Of a stretch of DNA of 30,802 nucleotides, positions 7,350 to 15,059 are shown piece by piece. Origin of the DNA: Bog-473 sp036491435. GTDB taxonomy: Bacteria; Actinomycetota; Acidimicrobiia; Acidimicrobiales; RAAP-2. The stretch is taken from NCBI GenBank assembly GCA_036491435.1, contig DASXBZ010000018.1, forward strand, positions 1 through 30,802, read 5' to 3'. The translations under genes and the position numbers were made by a program. How positions within the stretch are numbered: the first letter of the stretch is position 1; the number at the start of each line of letters is the position of its first letter. The notes under the pieces were generated by a model. It was not told the origin of the DNA and did not search any database. It saw only the letters and a list, made by a program, of their open reading frames with translations.

Positions 7350-7478
7350 GGTGGTGCAGGTTACCGGTCCACGGCGTGACGCCCTGATTCCATCCCCGGG
7401 TGCCACACCGGCTCCCGTTCTCCTCCTGACTCCTAGAGTGCTGGTCCATGGTGATGCCGGTTCGCGGGGAACCTCGCG

Positions 7479-8123
7479 ATGAGTGAGCTCAAGGGCCTGC
7501 GCGACGACGTCTACCGCCGGCCGCTTGCCACGGCACTGGACCGTCTCGGGCTCGGCGCCGGCTGGCGGTGCGTGGACGTGGGTGCGGGAGGCGGCGACGT
7601 GTCCGTGGCCCTCGCCGAGATGGTGGGCCGGAACGGCCGGGTCTACGCGGTCGACAGCGATCCCCAGGCGCGCGACGAGGTGGCCCGGGCCGCCGCAGAG
7701 CACGCGCAAGTCATCGCGCTCACCCAGGCCGGCGAGGATCTGTCGCTCCCAGAAGAGGTCGACCTCGCGTTCTGCCGCTTCCTCCTTCTGCACGTGCTCG
7801 ACCCCGCCGTCGTCGTCGCCAAGATGGCCACTGCCGTCCGGCCGGGCGGCTGGGTCGTGGCGCAAGAGCCGATCACGTCGGCCGGTCGCATCGGTGGTGC
7901 GCCGATGTCGATGCCCGACGCGCCGCATCCCGATATTGGCGCGCTGTTGCCCGCGCTGGTCCGGAACGCGTCGCTCGAGGTGGTCGACGCCTGGGCGGAA
8001 GCGCCCGCCGGCGTCGGTCCGGGAGCGGTGTCGCAATACCTGGAGTCGCTGACCGGTGTCGATCCGGGCGACGACCCGGTCGTGCTGCCGCCGCTGGTGA
8101 CGGTGATCGGCCGTCGCGCCTGA
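7479..8123 (+). CDS. Class I SAM-dependent methyltransferase
   Basis: A 214-aa protein with the Rossmann methyltransferase pattern. Motif I is CVDVGAGGGDVS at residues 31-42, the acidic end of beta-2 is VYAVDSD (55-61), and a FCRFLLLHVLDP segment corresponds to motif post-II. VRPGGWVVAQEPI is the usual motif III. The substrate cannot be inferred; similar ubiquinone/menaquinone-methyltransferase-like proteins act on small molecules. The start ATG follows GGGGAACCTCGCG, a weak ribosome binding site. It is divergent from the DUF6941-like gene across 129 bp and followed after 58 bp by mcd on the same strand. Confidence 0.87.
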   Translation: MSELKGLRDDVYRRPLATALDRLGLGAGWRCVDVGAGGGDVSVALAEMVGRNGRVYAVDSDPQARDEVARAAAEHAQVIALTQAGEDLSLPEEVDLAFCRFLLLHVLDPAVVVAKMATAVRPGGWVVAQEPITSAGRIGGAPMSMPDAPHPDIGALLPALVRNASLEVVDAWAEAPAGVGPGAVSQYLESLTGVDPGDDPVVLPPLVTVIGRRA

Positions 8124-8181
8124 CGCACCCGCGCCCCGGCGCGGTTCGACACGGAAAAGGAGGGCTTGCGGCCAGCCAATA

Positions 8182-9810
8182 ATGTGGCGCCCCATGACTT
8201 CGCGCGACTCCGCCGACCTCGCCGGCGCCACCGCCGCGGTCGACTTGGCCCAAGAGCTCGTCGACCAGGCCTGCGCCTCCATCAGGGGCCGCGGGGGGAT
8301 CGATGCCAACCAGGTCGTCGCGTATGACGTCGCGCACGCGGCGGCCGCGGTGGGCACGGCCCGGGCCGCCCTCCAGTACGGCACGCAGGGGGACGTCGAG
8401 GGGGCCATCGCTTCGGCATTCGTGGCGGACGTCGTGGCCGACCTCGCGGGGAAGGTAGCGGGCCGCGAGGCGCTGTGGGGTGTCGAACCCGGGTGGGCGA
8501 CGCCGGCGTCCTCTTTCCTGGAGGCGCAGCGCGAGCCGTCGGTGCTGGCGGCGCTCGCGGCAACCGAGGGGCCGCGGCATCTCGGCGAGGACTTCGAGTT
8601 GGTGCGCGAGACGTTCCATCGCTTCGCCGAGGACAAGGTCCGACCGCACGCCGAGCACGTGCATCGCACGAACGCCGACATCCCCGAGGACGTGATCGAG
8701 GGGCTGGCGGAACTCGGGGGTTTCGGCCTCTCGGTCCCCGAGGAGTACGGCGGCTTCGCTTCCGGTGGCGAGAGTGACTACATGGGCATGGTGGTGGCGA
8801 CCGAGGAGCTCAGCTGGGGCTCGCTCGGCGTCGGCGGCTCGCTCATCACCCGGCCCGAGATCCTGACGCGGGCGCTCGTCTACGGCGGCACCGAGGAGCA
8901 GAAGAAGCAGTGGCTGCCGAAGCTGGCGTCGGCCGAGATCCTGGCCGCGGTGGCCGTGACGGAGCCCGACTTCGGGTCGGACGTGGCAGGGATCGTGACG
9001 TCGGCGACACGGGTCGACGGCGGGTGGGTGGTGAACGGCGTCAAGACGTGGTGCACGTTCGCGGCCCGGGCCGACGTCCTGATGTTGCTGGCGCGGACGG
9101 ACCCGGACCGGTCGCTCGCGCACCGAGGCCTCTCCATGTTCGTGGTCGAGAAGCCGCGAGGCGACGGACACGGGTTCGTGTTCACGCAGGACGCCGGCGA
9201 CGTGGTGGGCCGGCCTGCTGATTTGGAGTCTGGACGGCTGGAGGGCCGGCCGATCGACACGCTGGGGTACCGCGGCATGCACTCCTACGAGCTGGCCTTC
9301 GAGAACTGGTTCGTGCCGGCGGCGAACCTGGTTGGTGGCGAAGAGGGGCTCGGGAAGGGCTTCTATCTGCAGATGCAGGGCTTCGAGAACGGGCGTCTGC
9401 AAACCGCGGCCCGTGCGTTGGGCGTGATGCAGGCCGCGTACGAGGCCGCTGTCGCATATGCGTCGGAGCGCAAGGTGTTCGGCTCACCGATCATCGACTA
9501 CCAGCTGACGCAATGGAAGCTGGGCCGGATGGCCGTCCTGATCCAGGCGACGCGGCAGTCGTCGTACCACGTCGCCCGGTTGATGGCCGGCGGCGAAGGC
9601 GCGTTGGAGGCGTCGATGGTCAAGGCGTACGTGTGCCGGGCCGCCGAGTGGGTCACCCGTGAGGCGATGCAGATCCACGGCGGCATGGGGTACGCCGAGG
9701 AGTTCCCGGTGTCGCGGTACTTCGTGGACGCCCGGGTGCTGTCGATCTTCGAAGGCGCGGACGAGACGCTGGCCCTGAAGGTGATCGCTCGCCGGTTGAT
9801 CGGCGAGTAA
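8182..9810 (+). CDS. mcd: (2S)-methylsuccinyl-CoA dehydrogenase (Mcd-type acyl-CoA dehydrogenase)
   Basis: A 542-aa acyl-CoA dehydrogenase with an extra helical N-terminal domain of about 135 residues, the length and layout known for Mcd of the ethylmalonyl-CoA pathway. The catalytic core includes GGFGLSVPEEYGGFASGGES, AVTEPDFGSDVAG (flavin loop), NGVKTWCTFAARADV, GYRGMHSYELAFENWFVP, GFENGRLQTAARALGVMQAAY, QIHGGMGYAEEFPVSRYF and a C-terminal SIFEGADETLALK with E524 at the position of the IYEG Glu. These blocks match the streptomycete Mcd sequences as I remember them. The reaction is oxidation of methylsuccinyl-CoA to mesaconyl-CoA with electrons passing to ETF. The start is ATG 8182 or 8194; a good AAAGGAGGG lies about 20 bases upstream, which is farther than usual. 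It converges on mcl with only 10 bases between. Confidence 0.9.
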   Translation: MWRPMTSRDSADLAGATAAVDLAQELVDQACASIRGRGGIDANQVVAYDVAHAAAAVGTARAALQYGTQGDVEGAIASAFVADVVADLAGKVAGREALWGVEPGWATPASSFLEAQREPSVLAALAATEGPRHLGEDFELVRETFHRFAEDKVRPHAEHVHRTNADIPEDVIEGLAELGGFGLSVPEEYGGFASGGESDYMGMVVATEELSWGSLGVGGSLITRPEILTRALVYGGTEEQKKQWLPKLASAEILAAVAVTEPDFGSDVAGIVTSATRVDGGWVVNGVKTWCTFAARADVLMLLARTDPDRSLAHRGLSMFVVEKPRGDGHGFVFTQDAGDVVGRPADLESGRLEGRPIDTLGYRGMHSYELAFENWFVPAANLVGGEEGLGKGFYLQMQGFENGRLQTAARALGVMQAAYEAAVAYASERKVFGSPIIDYQLTQWKLGRMAVLIQATRQSSYHVARLMAGGEGALEASMVKAYVCRAAEWVTREAMQIHGGMGYAEEFPVSRYFVDARVLSIFEGADETLALKVIARRLIGE

Positions 9811-9820
9811 GGGGGATCTT

Positions 9821-10759
9821 CTAGCTGGCGCTGCGCTTGAGCCCGGCGCGCTCGCCGCGGCTCACGAACTTCAGCGCAATCTTGCGACTGGCTTCGTCGA
9901 TCATCTCGTCGCCGAACATCACGGCGCCCTTGCGGTCCTCTTCGGTGGCCTTGCGGTACGCCTCGAGGATGTCGAAGGCGCGGTCGAATTGCTCCTGCGT
10001 CGGTGAGTACACCTCGTTGAGGACGGTGACCTGGTCCGGCGTGAGCGCCCACTTGCCGTCGTAGCCGAGCATGCGCGTCCGCATGGCGTAGTCGCGCAGC
10101 GAGTCGAGCTCGCGCACCTTCAGGAACGGACCGTCGATCACCTGCAGACCGTTGGCGCGGCCCGCCATGAGGATCCGGCTGAACACATAGTGGAAGTGGT
10201 CACCCGGGTACTCGGGGATGTTTATGCCGCCGGTGAGCACCGGCATCTCGATGCTCGCCGCGAAGTCCGCGGGCCCGAAGATGATCGTCTCGAGGCGGGG
10301 TGACGCAGCGCAGATCTCGTCGACGTTGATCAGGCCCCGCGCCGTCTCGATCTGCGCCTCGATCCCGATGTGCCCGACCGGTAGGCCTGACTTCTTCTCG
10401 ACCTGTGTCAACAGCATGTCGAGCGCCTGTACCTCGGCGGCGGTCTGGACCTTGGGCAGCATGAGCTCGTCGAGCCTTTCGCCGGCATTGCCGACGACCT
10501 CGATCACGTCGCCGTAGGTCCACTCGGTGTCCCAGGCGTTGACGCGCACACACAGCACGCGGTCGTCCCACGGCAGGTTCTTGATGGCGTCGACGACCTT
10601 GGGCCGGGCCGACTCCTTCTCGAGGGGCGCCACGGCGTCCTCGAGGTCGAGAAAGGTCATGTCAGCCGGGACTGTCGGCGCCTTGGCCAGGAACTTCTCG
10701 TTCGAGCCGGGGGTGGACAGGCAGGAGCGGCGGGGCAGGTCACGTGAGCGTGCGGACAT
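9821..10759 (-). CDS. mcl: HpcH/HpaI-family beta-methylmalyl-CoA/L-malyl-CoA lyase
   Basis: The 312-aa protein (from ATG 10759) belongs to the CitE/Mcl branch of the HpcH/HpaI aldolases. RRSCLSTPGSNEKFLAKA opens the barrel, followed by ADMTFLDLEDAVAP, VRVNAWDTEW with the CoA-contacting Arg near 72, ELMLPKVQ, IGIEAQIETARGL with metal-binding Glu, IIFGPADFAASI with the metal-binding Asp165, and the C-terminal GDEMIDEASRKIA typical of this subgroup. The expected reaction is cleavage of beta-methylmalyl-CoA to propionyl-CoA and glyoxylate, and reversible cleavage of malyl-CoA. The open frame extends about 57 codons upstream of the chosen ATG but without family sequence. Location beside mcd and mch supports an ethylmalonyl-CoA pathway role. 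Confidence 0.9.
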   Translation of the reverse strand: MSARSRDLPRRSCLSTPGSNEKFLAKAPTVPADMTFLDLEDAVAPLEKESARPKVVDAIKNLPWDDRVLCVRVNAWDTEWTYGDVIEVVGNAGERLDELMLPKVQTAAEVQALDMLLTQVEKKSGLPVGHIGIEAQIETARGLINVDEICAASPRLETIIFGPADFAASIEMPVLTGGINIPEYPGDHFHYVFSRILMAGRANGLQVIDGPFLKVRELDSLRDYAMRTRMLGYDGKWALTPDQVTVLNEVYSPTQEQFDRAFDILEAYRKATEEDRKGAVMFGDEMIDEASRKIALKFVSRGERAGLKRSAS

Positions 10760-10876
10760 GAATCGATGGTAACCCACCGCCCTCGGGGGCCATTTCGGGC
10801 GGGTTTTCGTGAGGTCGCAAACGAACGGCCCCTGCCGCTTTTCGGCGCGTATGCGCATAGTTGTGTGTACATCGAC

Positions 10877-10904
10877 GCGCGCGGCGAAGGGTGCGCGCGG
10901 CGAA
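10877..10904. repeat. 12-bp direct repeat upstream of mcl
   Basis: GCGCGCGGCGAA occurs at 10877-10888 and again at 10893-10904, a 16-base period, in the 242-bp gap between mcl and the dienelactone hydrolase gene. It could be a paired regulator site for mcl, but GC-rich chance repetition is equally possible. Nothing else is recognised in this gap. Confidence 0.4.
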
Positions 10905-11001
10905 ACAGGGCGTGCGAAAAACCCGCGCAACAGCGACGGAACGGCGACTGTTCTCTTGTGCGGGTCTCAGCCGCCGGCAGCGGCGGCAGGCGCCGCTGCG
11001 A

Positions 11002-11688
11002 CTACTTCAGATTCTCGCTGAAGAACGACAGCGTGCGATCCCACAGCGCCTTCGACGCGTCGGCGTCGTAGACCTCGGGCCGCGTGTCGTTGAAGAACGC
11101 GTGGTCGGTACCGGGGTACACGATGATCTCCACCGACTTCCCCATGCCGCGCAGTTGCTCGGCGAGCTCGTTGGCCTTCTCGGGCGTGAAGTACTCGTCC
11201 TTCTCCGCGTAGTGGCCGAGCACCTTGGCCGTCAGCGCCTGCCAATCCGGCTCCACGTCGGGCCACGGCACGATCCCGTAGCACGGCACCACGGCGGCGA
11301 CGGCGTCGGGCCGCTGCGTCGCCAGCACCAGCGCCAGGCCGCCACCCATGCAGAACCCGATGACGCCGACCTTGGACCCGGCGCTGCGCCGCAGGACCTC
11401 GTCGACCGCGCCGCTCATGTCGCGTGCGGCCTGGTCCATCTTCATGGCCATCATCGCCTTGCCGGCCTCGTCGGGCTCGCCCGGCGCCACCTTTTGCCCG
11501 TGGTACAGGTCGGGCGCCAGTGCGACGTAGCCGGCCGCCGCGAAGCGGTCGCACACGTCTTCGATGTGGTCGACGAGCCCCCACCACTCCTGGATCACCA
11601 CCACACCCGGGCCGTTGCCGGTCCCCGGCACCGCCAAATAGCCGCCGGCGGTGGACCCGTTGCTCGGAAATTCGATCATTTCACCCAT
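11002..11688 (-). CDS. Dienelactone hydrolase family protein
   Basis: A 228-aa protein with the dienelactone hydrolase triad. The nucleophilic Cys is in GFCMGGGLA (C113), the Asp in AEKDEYF (D164) and the His in GTDHAFFND (H196). The conserved Glu that helps activate the Cys is in IQEWWGL (E34). The start is ATG 11688 or ATG 11679 three codons later; neither has a clear ribosome binding site. Classical members open dienelactone rings in chlorocatechol degradation, but most actinobacterial copies are of unknown substrate. No aromatic-degradation genes flank it here. It is divergent from the NlpC/P60 gene across 170 bp. Confidence 0.9.
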   Translation of the reverse strand: MGEMIEFPSNGSTAGGYLAVPGTGNGPGVVVIQEWWGLVDHIEDVCDRFAAAGYVALAPDLYHGQKVAPGEPDEAGKAMMAMKMDQAARDMSGAVDEVLRRSAGSKVGVIGFCMGGGLALVLATQRPDAVAAVVPCYGIVPWPDVEPDWQALTAKVLGHYAEKDEYFTPEKANELAEQLRGMGKSVEIIVYPGTDHAFFNDTRPEVYDADASKALWDRTLSFFSENLK

Positions 11689-11735
11689 GCCGCGTGACCG
11701 TAGTTCGCAGCAGGGCGTTTCGTTCTCTCCCCTTG

Positions 11736-11763
11736 TTGACGCTGAAATCGAAATCTCTAATTT
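11736..11763 (+). promoter_or_regulatory. Sigma-70-type promoter for the NlpC/P60 gene
   Basis: TTGACG (11736-11741), a 16-base spacer and TAATTT (11758-11763) form a good housekeeping-type promoter in an AT-rich patch that stands out from its surroundings. The predicted transcript would carry a leader of roughly 90 bases before ATG 11859. It overlaps nothing coding. Confidence 0.5.
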
Positions 11764-11782
11764 TCATAGGCGACCAGCGACT

Positions 11783-11799
11783 TCGTACCCGGAGTACGA
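11783..11799 (+). other. Leader hairpin TCGTAC-CCGGA-GTACGA
   Basis: A perfect six-base-pair inverted repeat with a five-base loop lies just downstream of the predicted start of transcription and about 60 bases ahead of the NlpC/P60 start codon. It could be an operator for a dimeric regulator or a structure in the mRNA leader. I looked for the c-di-AMP (ydaO) riboswitch pattern common before such genes and did not see it. Confidence 0.4.
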
Positions 11800-11858
11800 C
11801 TGTACATAGGGGTTTAGCACGGAGGGTGTTTGAAACGGTCAGGTGGGTTCCGCTAAAC

Positions 11859-13040
11859 ATGAGTCCCATCGTGACTGACGTAGAGCGGGCTGTACCCCAC
11901 TCGACGCCGCGGTCTTCGAGGAGCACAAGGCTGCTCCAGCGGGTAGGTGTCCCCGCGTTGACCGTCGTCACAGTGTTGTCGAGCACTGTGCTTGGTTTTG
12001 CGCGCCCCGTTGCCGGTGACGCCATTTCCGACGCGAAGGCCAAGGCGGCCGCCATCGAGGCGCAGCTGTCGCAGGCCCAGAACGAGATGTCGGCGCTGAG
12101 CCAGCAATACGACGAGGCGCAGTACCACCTGTCGCAGATCAACTCGAGCATCCAGACGACAGAGGCGAACATCGCGGCCGCACAGCAGCAGGTCTCGAAG
12201 GACAAGCGCACCCTCTCCAAGGCGGCCGTCGCCAACTACATCTCCGACGGGACGGCGTCGTCGCAGAACTCGATCTTCAGCGGCAACCAGGAGACCCTGG
12301 GCGCTCAGAACGAGTACAACCAGATCGCCGAAGGCGACATCTCGCTCGCCGTCGACAAGCTGCACACGGCCGAGAACCAGCTGAACGCGCAGAAGGCCCA
12401 ACTGACGACCGAACAGGGTCAGGCCCAGACGCAGGTGAACGCCGAGCAGGCCGCGGTGGCCCAGAACCAGCAGGCCATCAACCAGCAGAAGAACGCGCTG
12501 TCACAGGAGCAGGGCCAGATCGCCCAACTCGTGCAGCAGCAACAGCAGGCCGAAGCCGCAGCCGCAGCTCAGGCCGCGAGGCAACGCCAGGCCGCCGCCG
12601 CGGCGGCCGTAGCCGCCCCGGCGAGCTCGGGCGGCGGTTCCTCCCAGCTGACCAGCGCCTCGCACGCACCACCTCCGCCGACGGCACCGGGTGGGGCCGG
12701 GGCCGTGCAGGCCGCTGAGAGCCAGCTCGGTGTCCCCTACCAATGGGGCGCCGAGTCCCCCGGCGTCGGCTTCGACTGCTCCGGCCTGACGGCTTGGTCC
12801 TGGGGCCAGGTCGGCGTATCGCTGCCGCACTTCTCCGGTGGCCAGATGGCTGACTCGGCTCCGGTGCCCGTCAGCGACCTGCAGCCGGGCGACCTCCTCT
12901 TCTACGGCCCCGGTGGCTCTGACCACGTGGCCATGTACGTGAGCCCGGGCACGATGATCGAGGCGCCCTACACGGGTGCCGACGTCCGGCTCACCGCCCT
13001 GCGCCTCGGCGACGGCTTCGTCGGCGCCGGCCGGCCCTAG
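11859..13040 (+). CDS. Secreted NlpC/P60 peptidoglycan hydrolase with coiled coil (RipA-like)
   Basis: I choose ATG 11859 (393 aa), with AGGTGGG about ten bases upstream; the frame is open further upstream but overlaps another gene. Residues 24-54 hold a basic start, a hydrophobic core (VPALTVVTVLSSTVLGFA) and a likely signal cleavage near AGDA. Residues 57-235 are a long Gln/Ala/Glu-rich coiled coil, followed by an Ala-rich and then Ser/Pro-rich linker to about 280. The NlpC/P60 domain (283-393) has Cys307 in FDCSGLTAW, His356 in SDHVAMYV and Glu368 in MIEAPY, the Cys-His-Glu arrangement known for RipA. Such enzymes cut stem peptides during cell separation, and their coiled coil restrains or positions the catalytic domain. 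Confidence 0.92.
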   Translation: MSPIVTDVERAVPHSTPRSSRSTRLLQRVGVPALTVVTVLSSTVLGFARPVAGDAISDAKAKAAAIEAQLSQAQNEMSALSQQYDEAQYHLSQINSSIQTTEANIAAAQQQVSKDKRTLSKAAVANYISDGTASSQNSIFSGNQETLGAQNEYNQIAEGDISLAVDKLHTAENQLNAQKAQLTTEQGQAQTQVNAEQAAVAQNQQAINQQKNALSQEQGQIAQLVQQQQQAEAAAAAQAARQRQAAAAAAVAAPASSGGGSSQLTSASHAPPPPTAPGGAGAVQAAESQLGVPYQWGAESPGVGFDCSGLTAWSWGQVGVSLPHFSGGQMADSAPVPVSDLQPGDLLFYGPGGSDHVAMYVSPGTMIEAPYTGADVRLTALRLGDGFVGAGRP

Positions 13041-13151
13041 CCAGTCGCCCGGCTTCACAACCCGCTCGACGGCTCCCACGCGGCAGCCTGGTTCCGCCAG
13101 CCCGCCGAACTCCTCCGGGCGCCCGGCCGTAACCTTGACTGAGCAGCTGCG

Positions 13152-14069
13152 ATGAAACCGATCCCCGTCGCCTTCCACATCGGCCCACTCGAGGTCCACA
13201 CCTACGGCATCGGCCTCGCGCTGACGTTCTGGTTCGGGTTCGTCTACTTCGAGCGCCGGCTCAAGCGCAACGGCTACCGCACGGACTGGCTCGTGCCCGT
13301 CTTCCTCTGGATCATCCTCGCCGCCGTCGTGGGTGCCCGCGTCCTCCACGTCCTCACCAACACCGGCTACTACTCGGCGCATCCCAGCGACATCTTCGCC
13401 ATCTGGCAGGGCGGGCTCTCGTCCTTCGGCGGCCTGCTCTTCGCTGTGCCCACCGGCGTCATCCTCACCCGCCGTCGTTGCCCCGAGCTCGCGCTCGGCC
13501 GCGCCCTGGACCTCGTCGCGCCCGTCCTCATGGCCTGCTGGGCCATGGGCCGTCTCCTCGGCCCGCAACTCATGGTCGCCGGCGGCGGGCACCCGACGCA
13601 CCAGTGGTTCGGCATGTACTACGCGGGTCAAGTCGGCAAGCGTCTCCCGGTGCCCGTCTTCCAGGCGATGGAGGACTTCGCAGTCTTCTTGATCCTCATC
13701 GCGATCGAACGGGCCCTCGACCGCTGGCCCGACGGCAGTCGTCGCATCGGCTATCCGTCGGGCGTCGTCATCGGCACCGGGATGATCCTCTGGGGCATCG
13801 AGCGTTCTCTCGACGAGCACCTCTGGCTCGGGGAGGACGGCCGCCTCGGTTCGGACCTCGTCCAACTGGCGGGTGTCCTTTTGGTCGTCGCCGGCGCGGT
13901 CATCCTCATCCGCGCGCGCGTGCACTGGCGGGACTGGCTGCAAACCCACCACGCCGGTGACGCGTCACAGTCAATCGAAGCGGCGTCCGGTGCCGAAGTG
14001 ACCGCCACGGCCGACTCGTCGCCTTCGGATGCGCTGGCGACACGGGGAGACGCCGCCACCACTCCGTAG
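13152..14069 (+). CDS. Lgt-family protein (prolipoprotein diacylglyceryl transferase-like), divergent
   Basis: A 305-aa multi-pass membrane protein with the Lgt plan: FHIGPLEVHTYGIGLAL near the N-terminus, VVGARVLHVL around 60, IFAIWQGGLSSFGGLL at 81-96, MGRLLG at 132-137 and ILWGIERSLDEHLW at 212-225. True Lgt transfers diacylglycerol from phosphatidylglycerol to the lipobox Cys of lipoproteins. Here the SFHGG motif reads SSFGG, so the essential His (H103 in E. coli numbering) is Phe92, and the GNFINGE block after the conserved Arg is replaced. The Arg (R134) and the general topology are kept. It may be a non-canonical paralogue with altered chemistry. A TAACCT -10-like hexamer lies at 13130-13135. 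The last 45 residues are a hydrophilic Ala/Ser/Thr tail. Confidence 0.78.
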   Translation: MKPIPVAFHIGPLEVHTYGIGLALTFWFGFVYFERRLKRNGYRTDWLVPVFLWIILAAVVGARVLHVLTNTGYYSAHPSDIFAIWQGGLSSFGGLLFAVPTGVILTRRRCPELALGRALDLVAPVLMACWAMGRLLGPQLMVAGGGHPTHQWFGMYYAGQVGKRLPVPVFQAMEDFAVFLILIAIERALDRWPDGSRRIGYPSGVVIGTGMILWGIERSLDEHLWLGEDGRLGSDLVQLAGVLLVVAGAVILIRARVHWRDWLQTHHAGDASQSIEAASGAEVTATADSSPSDALATRGDAATTP

Positions 14070-14105
14070 CCGAGGAGCCCCACGGGCGCCCGGCGGCAGT
14101 AACTG

Positions 14106-14291
14106 TTACTTCTCGCTCAGATGCGTGAACCGGGCGCTCCGCGTGCGGATGCGATCGCCTTGACGCTCGATCGCAACTGCATCGCCGTCCCTGAAGATCC
14201 AGCCCACTTCGCGCCACGGGCGGATCTCCGGAATGGCGTCGGAGTGCTCGGGACCGTGCAGCGCGGCTTCGTCCATTTGAACGCTCACCAT
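14106..14291 (-). CDS. Small orphan protein, 61 aa
   Basis: ATG 14291 is preceded by AAAGGGGGGCACGCA, a strong ribosome binding site, which is the main reason for calling this gene; the longer open frame upstream is less convincing. The product (MVSVQMDEAALHGPEHS...) is charged and soluble, with a WIFRDGDAVAIERQGDRI stretch that looks like paired beta strands. I recognise no family. The stop TAA overlaps a short palindrome AGTAACTGTTACT (14098-14110). It converges on the Lgt-like gene with a 36-bp gap. Confidence 0.55.
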   Translation of the reverse strand: MVSVQMDEAALHGPEHSDAIPEIRPWREVGWIFRDGDAVAIERQGDRIRTRSARFTHLSEK

Positions 14292-14491
14292 TGCGTGCCC
14301 CCCTTTCCTCGACGTTCCGACCCGCCCCTCGAAGGGGGAACCGCCCGAGGCGCCGACTTCTTGCGCCGGGGTCGAGGTTAGGAAGCGCGACCGCCGAGGT
14401 GGTGGATCCACGGGCCGTTGTCACGCCGTTGACGAACGCTGTTCACCCTCCTGACAACTCGCCTCGAAAACCTGACGGTCCTGCAACGCTG

Positions 14492-14588
14492 TTGCGCAAT
14501 CCAGGTGGGTGGACGCGCCGTATATACAAATGTCCAGCTCAATACGAAAATTGCATGAGTGATGCGCAAGTGTCCACCTCCATTGCGC
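14492..14588. repeat. Three TTGCGCA-type elements before the 120-aa gene
   Basis: TTGCGCAA (14492-14499), TGCGCAA (14563-14569) and TTGCGC (14583-14588) occur in the 225-bp gap between the 61-aa and 120-aa genes, with a TATATACAAAT -10-like patch at 14521-14531 between the first two. They may be sites for a regulator of the downstream gene. No good -35 was found, and the rest of the gap shows nothing recognisable. Confidence 0.3.
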
Positions 14589-14636
14589 TTCTTCGGATGT
14601 AGGGAACGGAACGGCGGGAGAGAGGGGACGTGCGCC

Positions 14637-14999
14637 ATGGCCACGATCCAGTCTGAGATACCGACCACGAGTGAGCCGATGGGCAACGAGCCGATCTGGG
14701 GCGACGAGGAGAAGCAGGAGTGGTACGCCACTCACGGCGGAGCTCCGACCCACGTCGTCACGTTCGAGCCTCTGTACCAGATAGAGCTCTGCATTCCGCC
14801 TTGGGAACAGCCGGACCGGCACATCGCCCGCTCCGCGGTGGCGTGGGGTCAGAGCATGCAGCGCGCGTTGGCTTCACAGGACCCATGCGCGGACCCATTC
14901 GCGACATCGGTGGTCGCCGCTCATCACGAGGGTAACTCGATGGAGGTCTACAGCACGGCGCGGGGCCGACCCCGCCCGAACTTGCGCGCCGTCACCTGA
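14637..14999 (+). CDS. Hypothetical protein, 120 aa
   Basis: ATG 14637 follows GAGAGGGGACGTGCGCC, a convincing ribosome binding site; I prefer it to an upstream in-frame start that adds a basic, Cys/Arg-rich stretch. The product (MATIQSEIPTTSEPMG...) is acidic at the start, then carries EEKQEWYATHGGAPTHVVTFEP and an aromatic/Pro-rich middle (IELCIPPWEQPDRH). No membrane segment, signal or known motif is visible. It stands alone and converges on the SDR gene that ends at 15060. Function unknown. Confidence 0.6.
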   Translation: MATIQSEIPTTSEPMGNEPIWGDEEKQEWYATHGGAPTHVVTFEPLYQIELCIPPWEQPDRHIARSAVAWGQSMQRALASQDPCADPFATSVVAAHHEGNSMEVYSTARGRPRPNLRAVT

Positions 15000-15059
15000 C
15001 GGTCTCCGCCTGCTCCACTCCGCGGTTCGGAAGCGGAGCAAAGAGTCCGCTCGACCGGT

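Noticed and set aside
7873..9402. Long minus-strand open frame opposite mcd
   Set aside because: Low-complexity Arg/His/Gly composition and full overlap with the clear acyl-CoA dehydrogenase gene mark it as a shadow frame.
11689..11858. Possible c-di-AMP (ydaO) riboswitch before the NlpC/P60 gene
   Set aside because: The leader is short and I could not find the conserved core expected of that riboswitch; only a simple hairpin is present.
14098..14110. Palindrome AGTAACTGTTACT
   Set aside because: It overlaps the stop codon of the 61-aa gene in a convergent gap with no promoter; a single-base loop makes an RNA hairpin impossible, and no regulator is suggested.
15018..15038. Hairpin CTCCGC-N9-GCGGAG between the convergent 120-aa and SDR genes
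   Set aside because: The position suits a bidirectional terminator, but there is no T-tract on either side and the stem is short; not enough to call.
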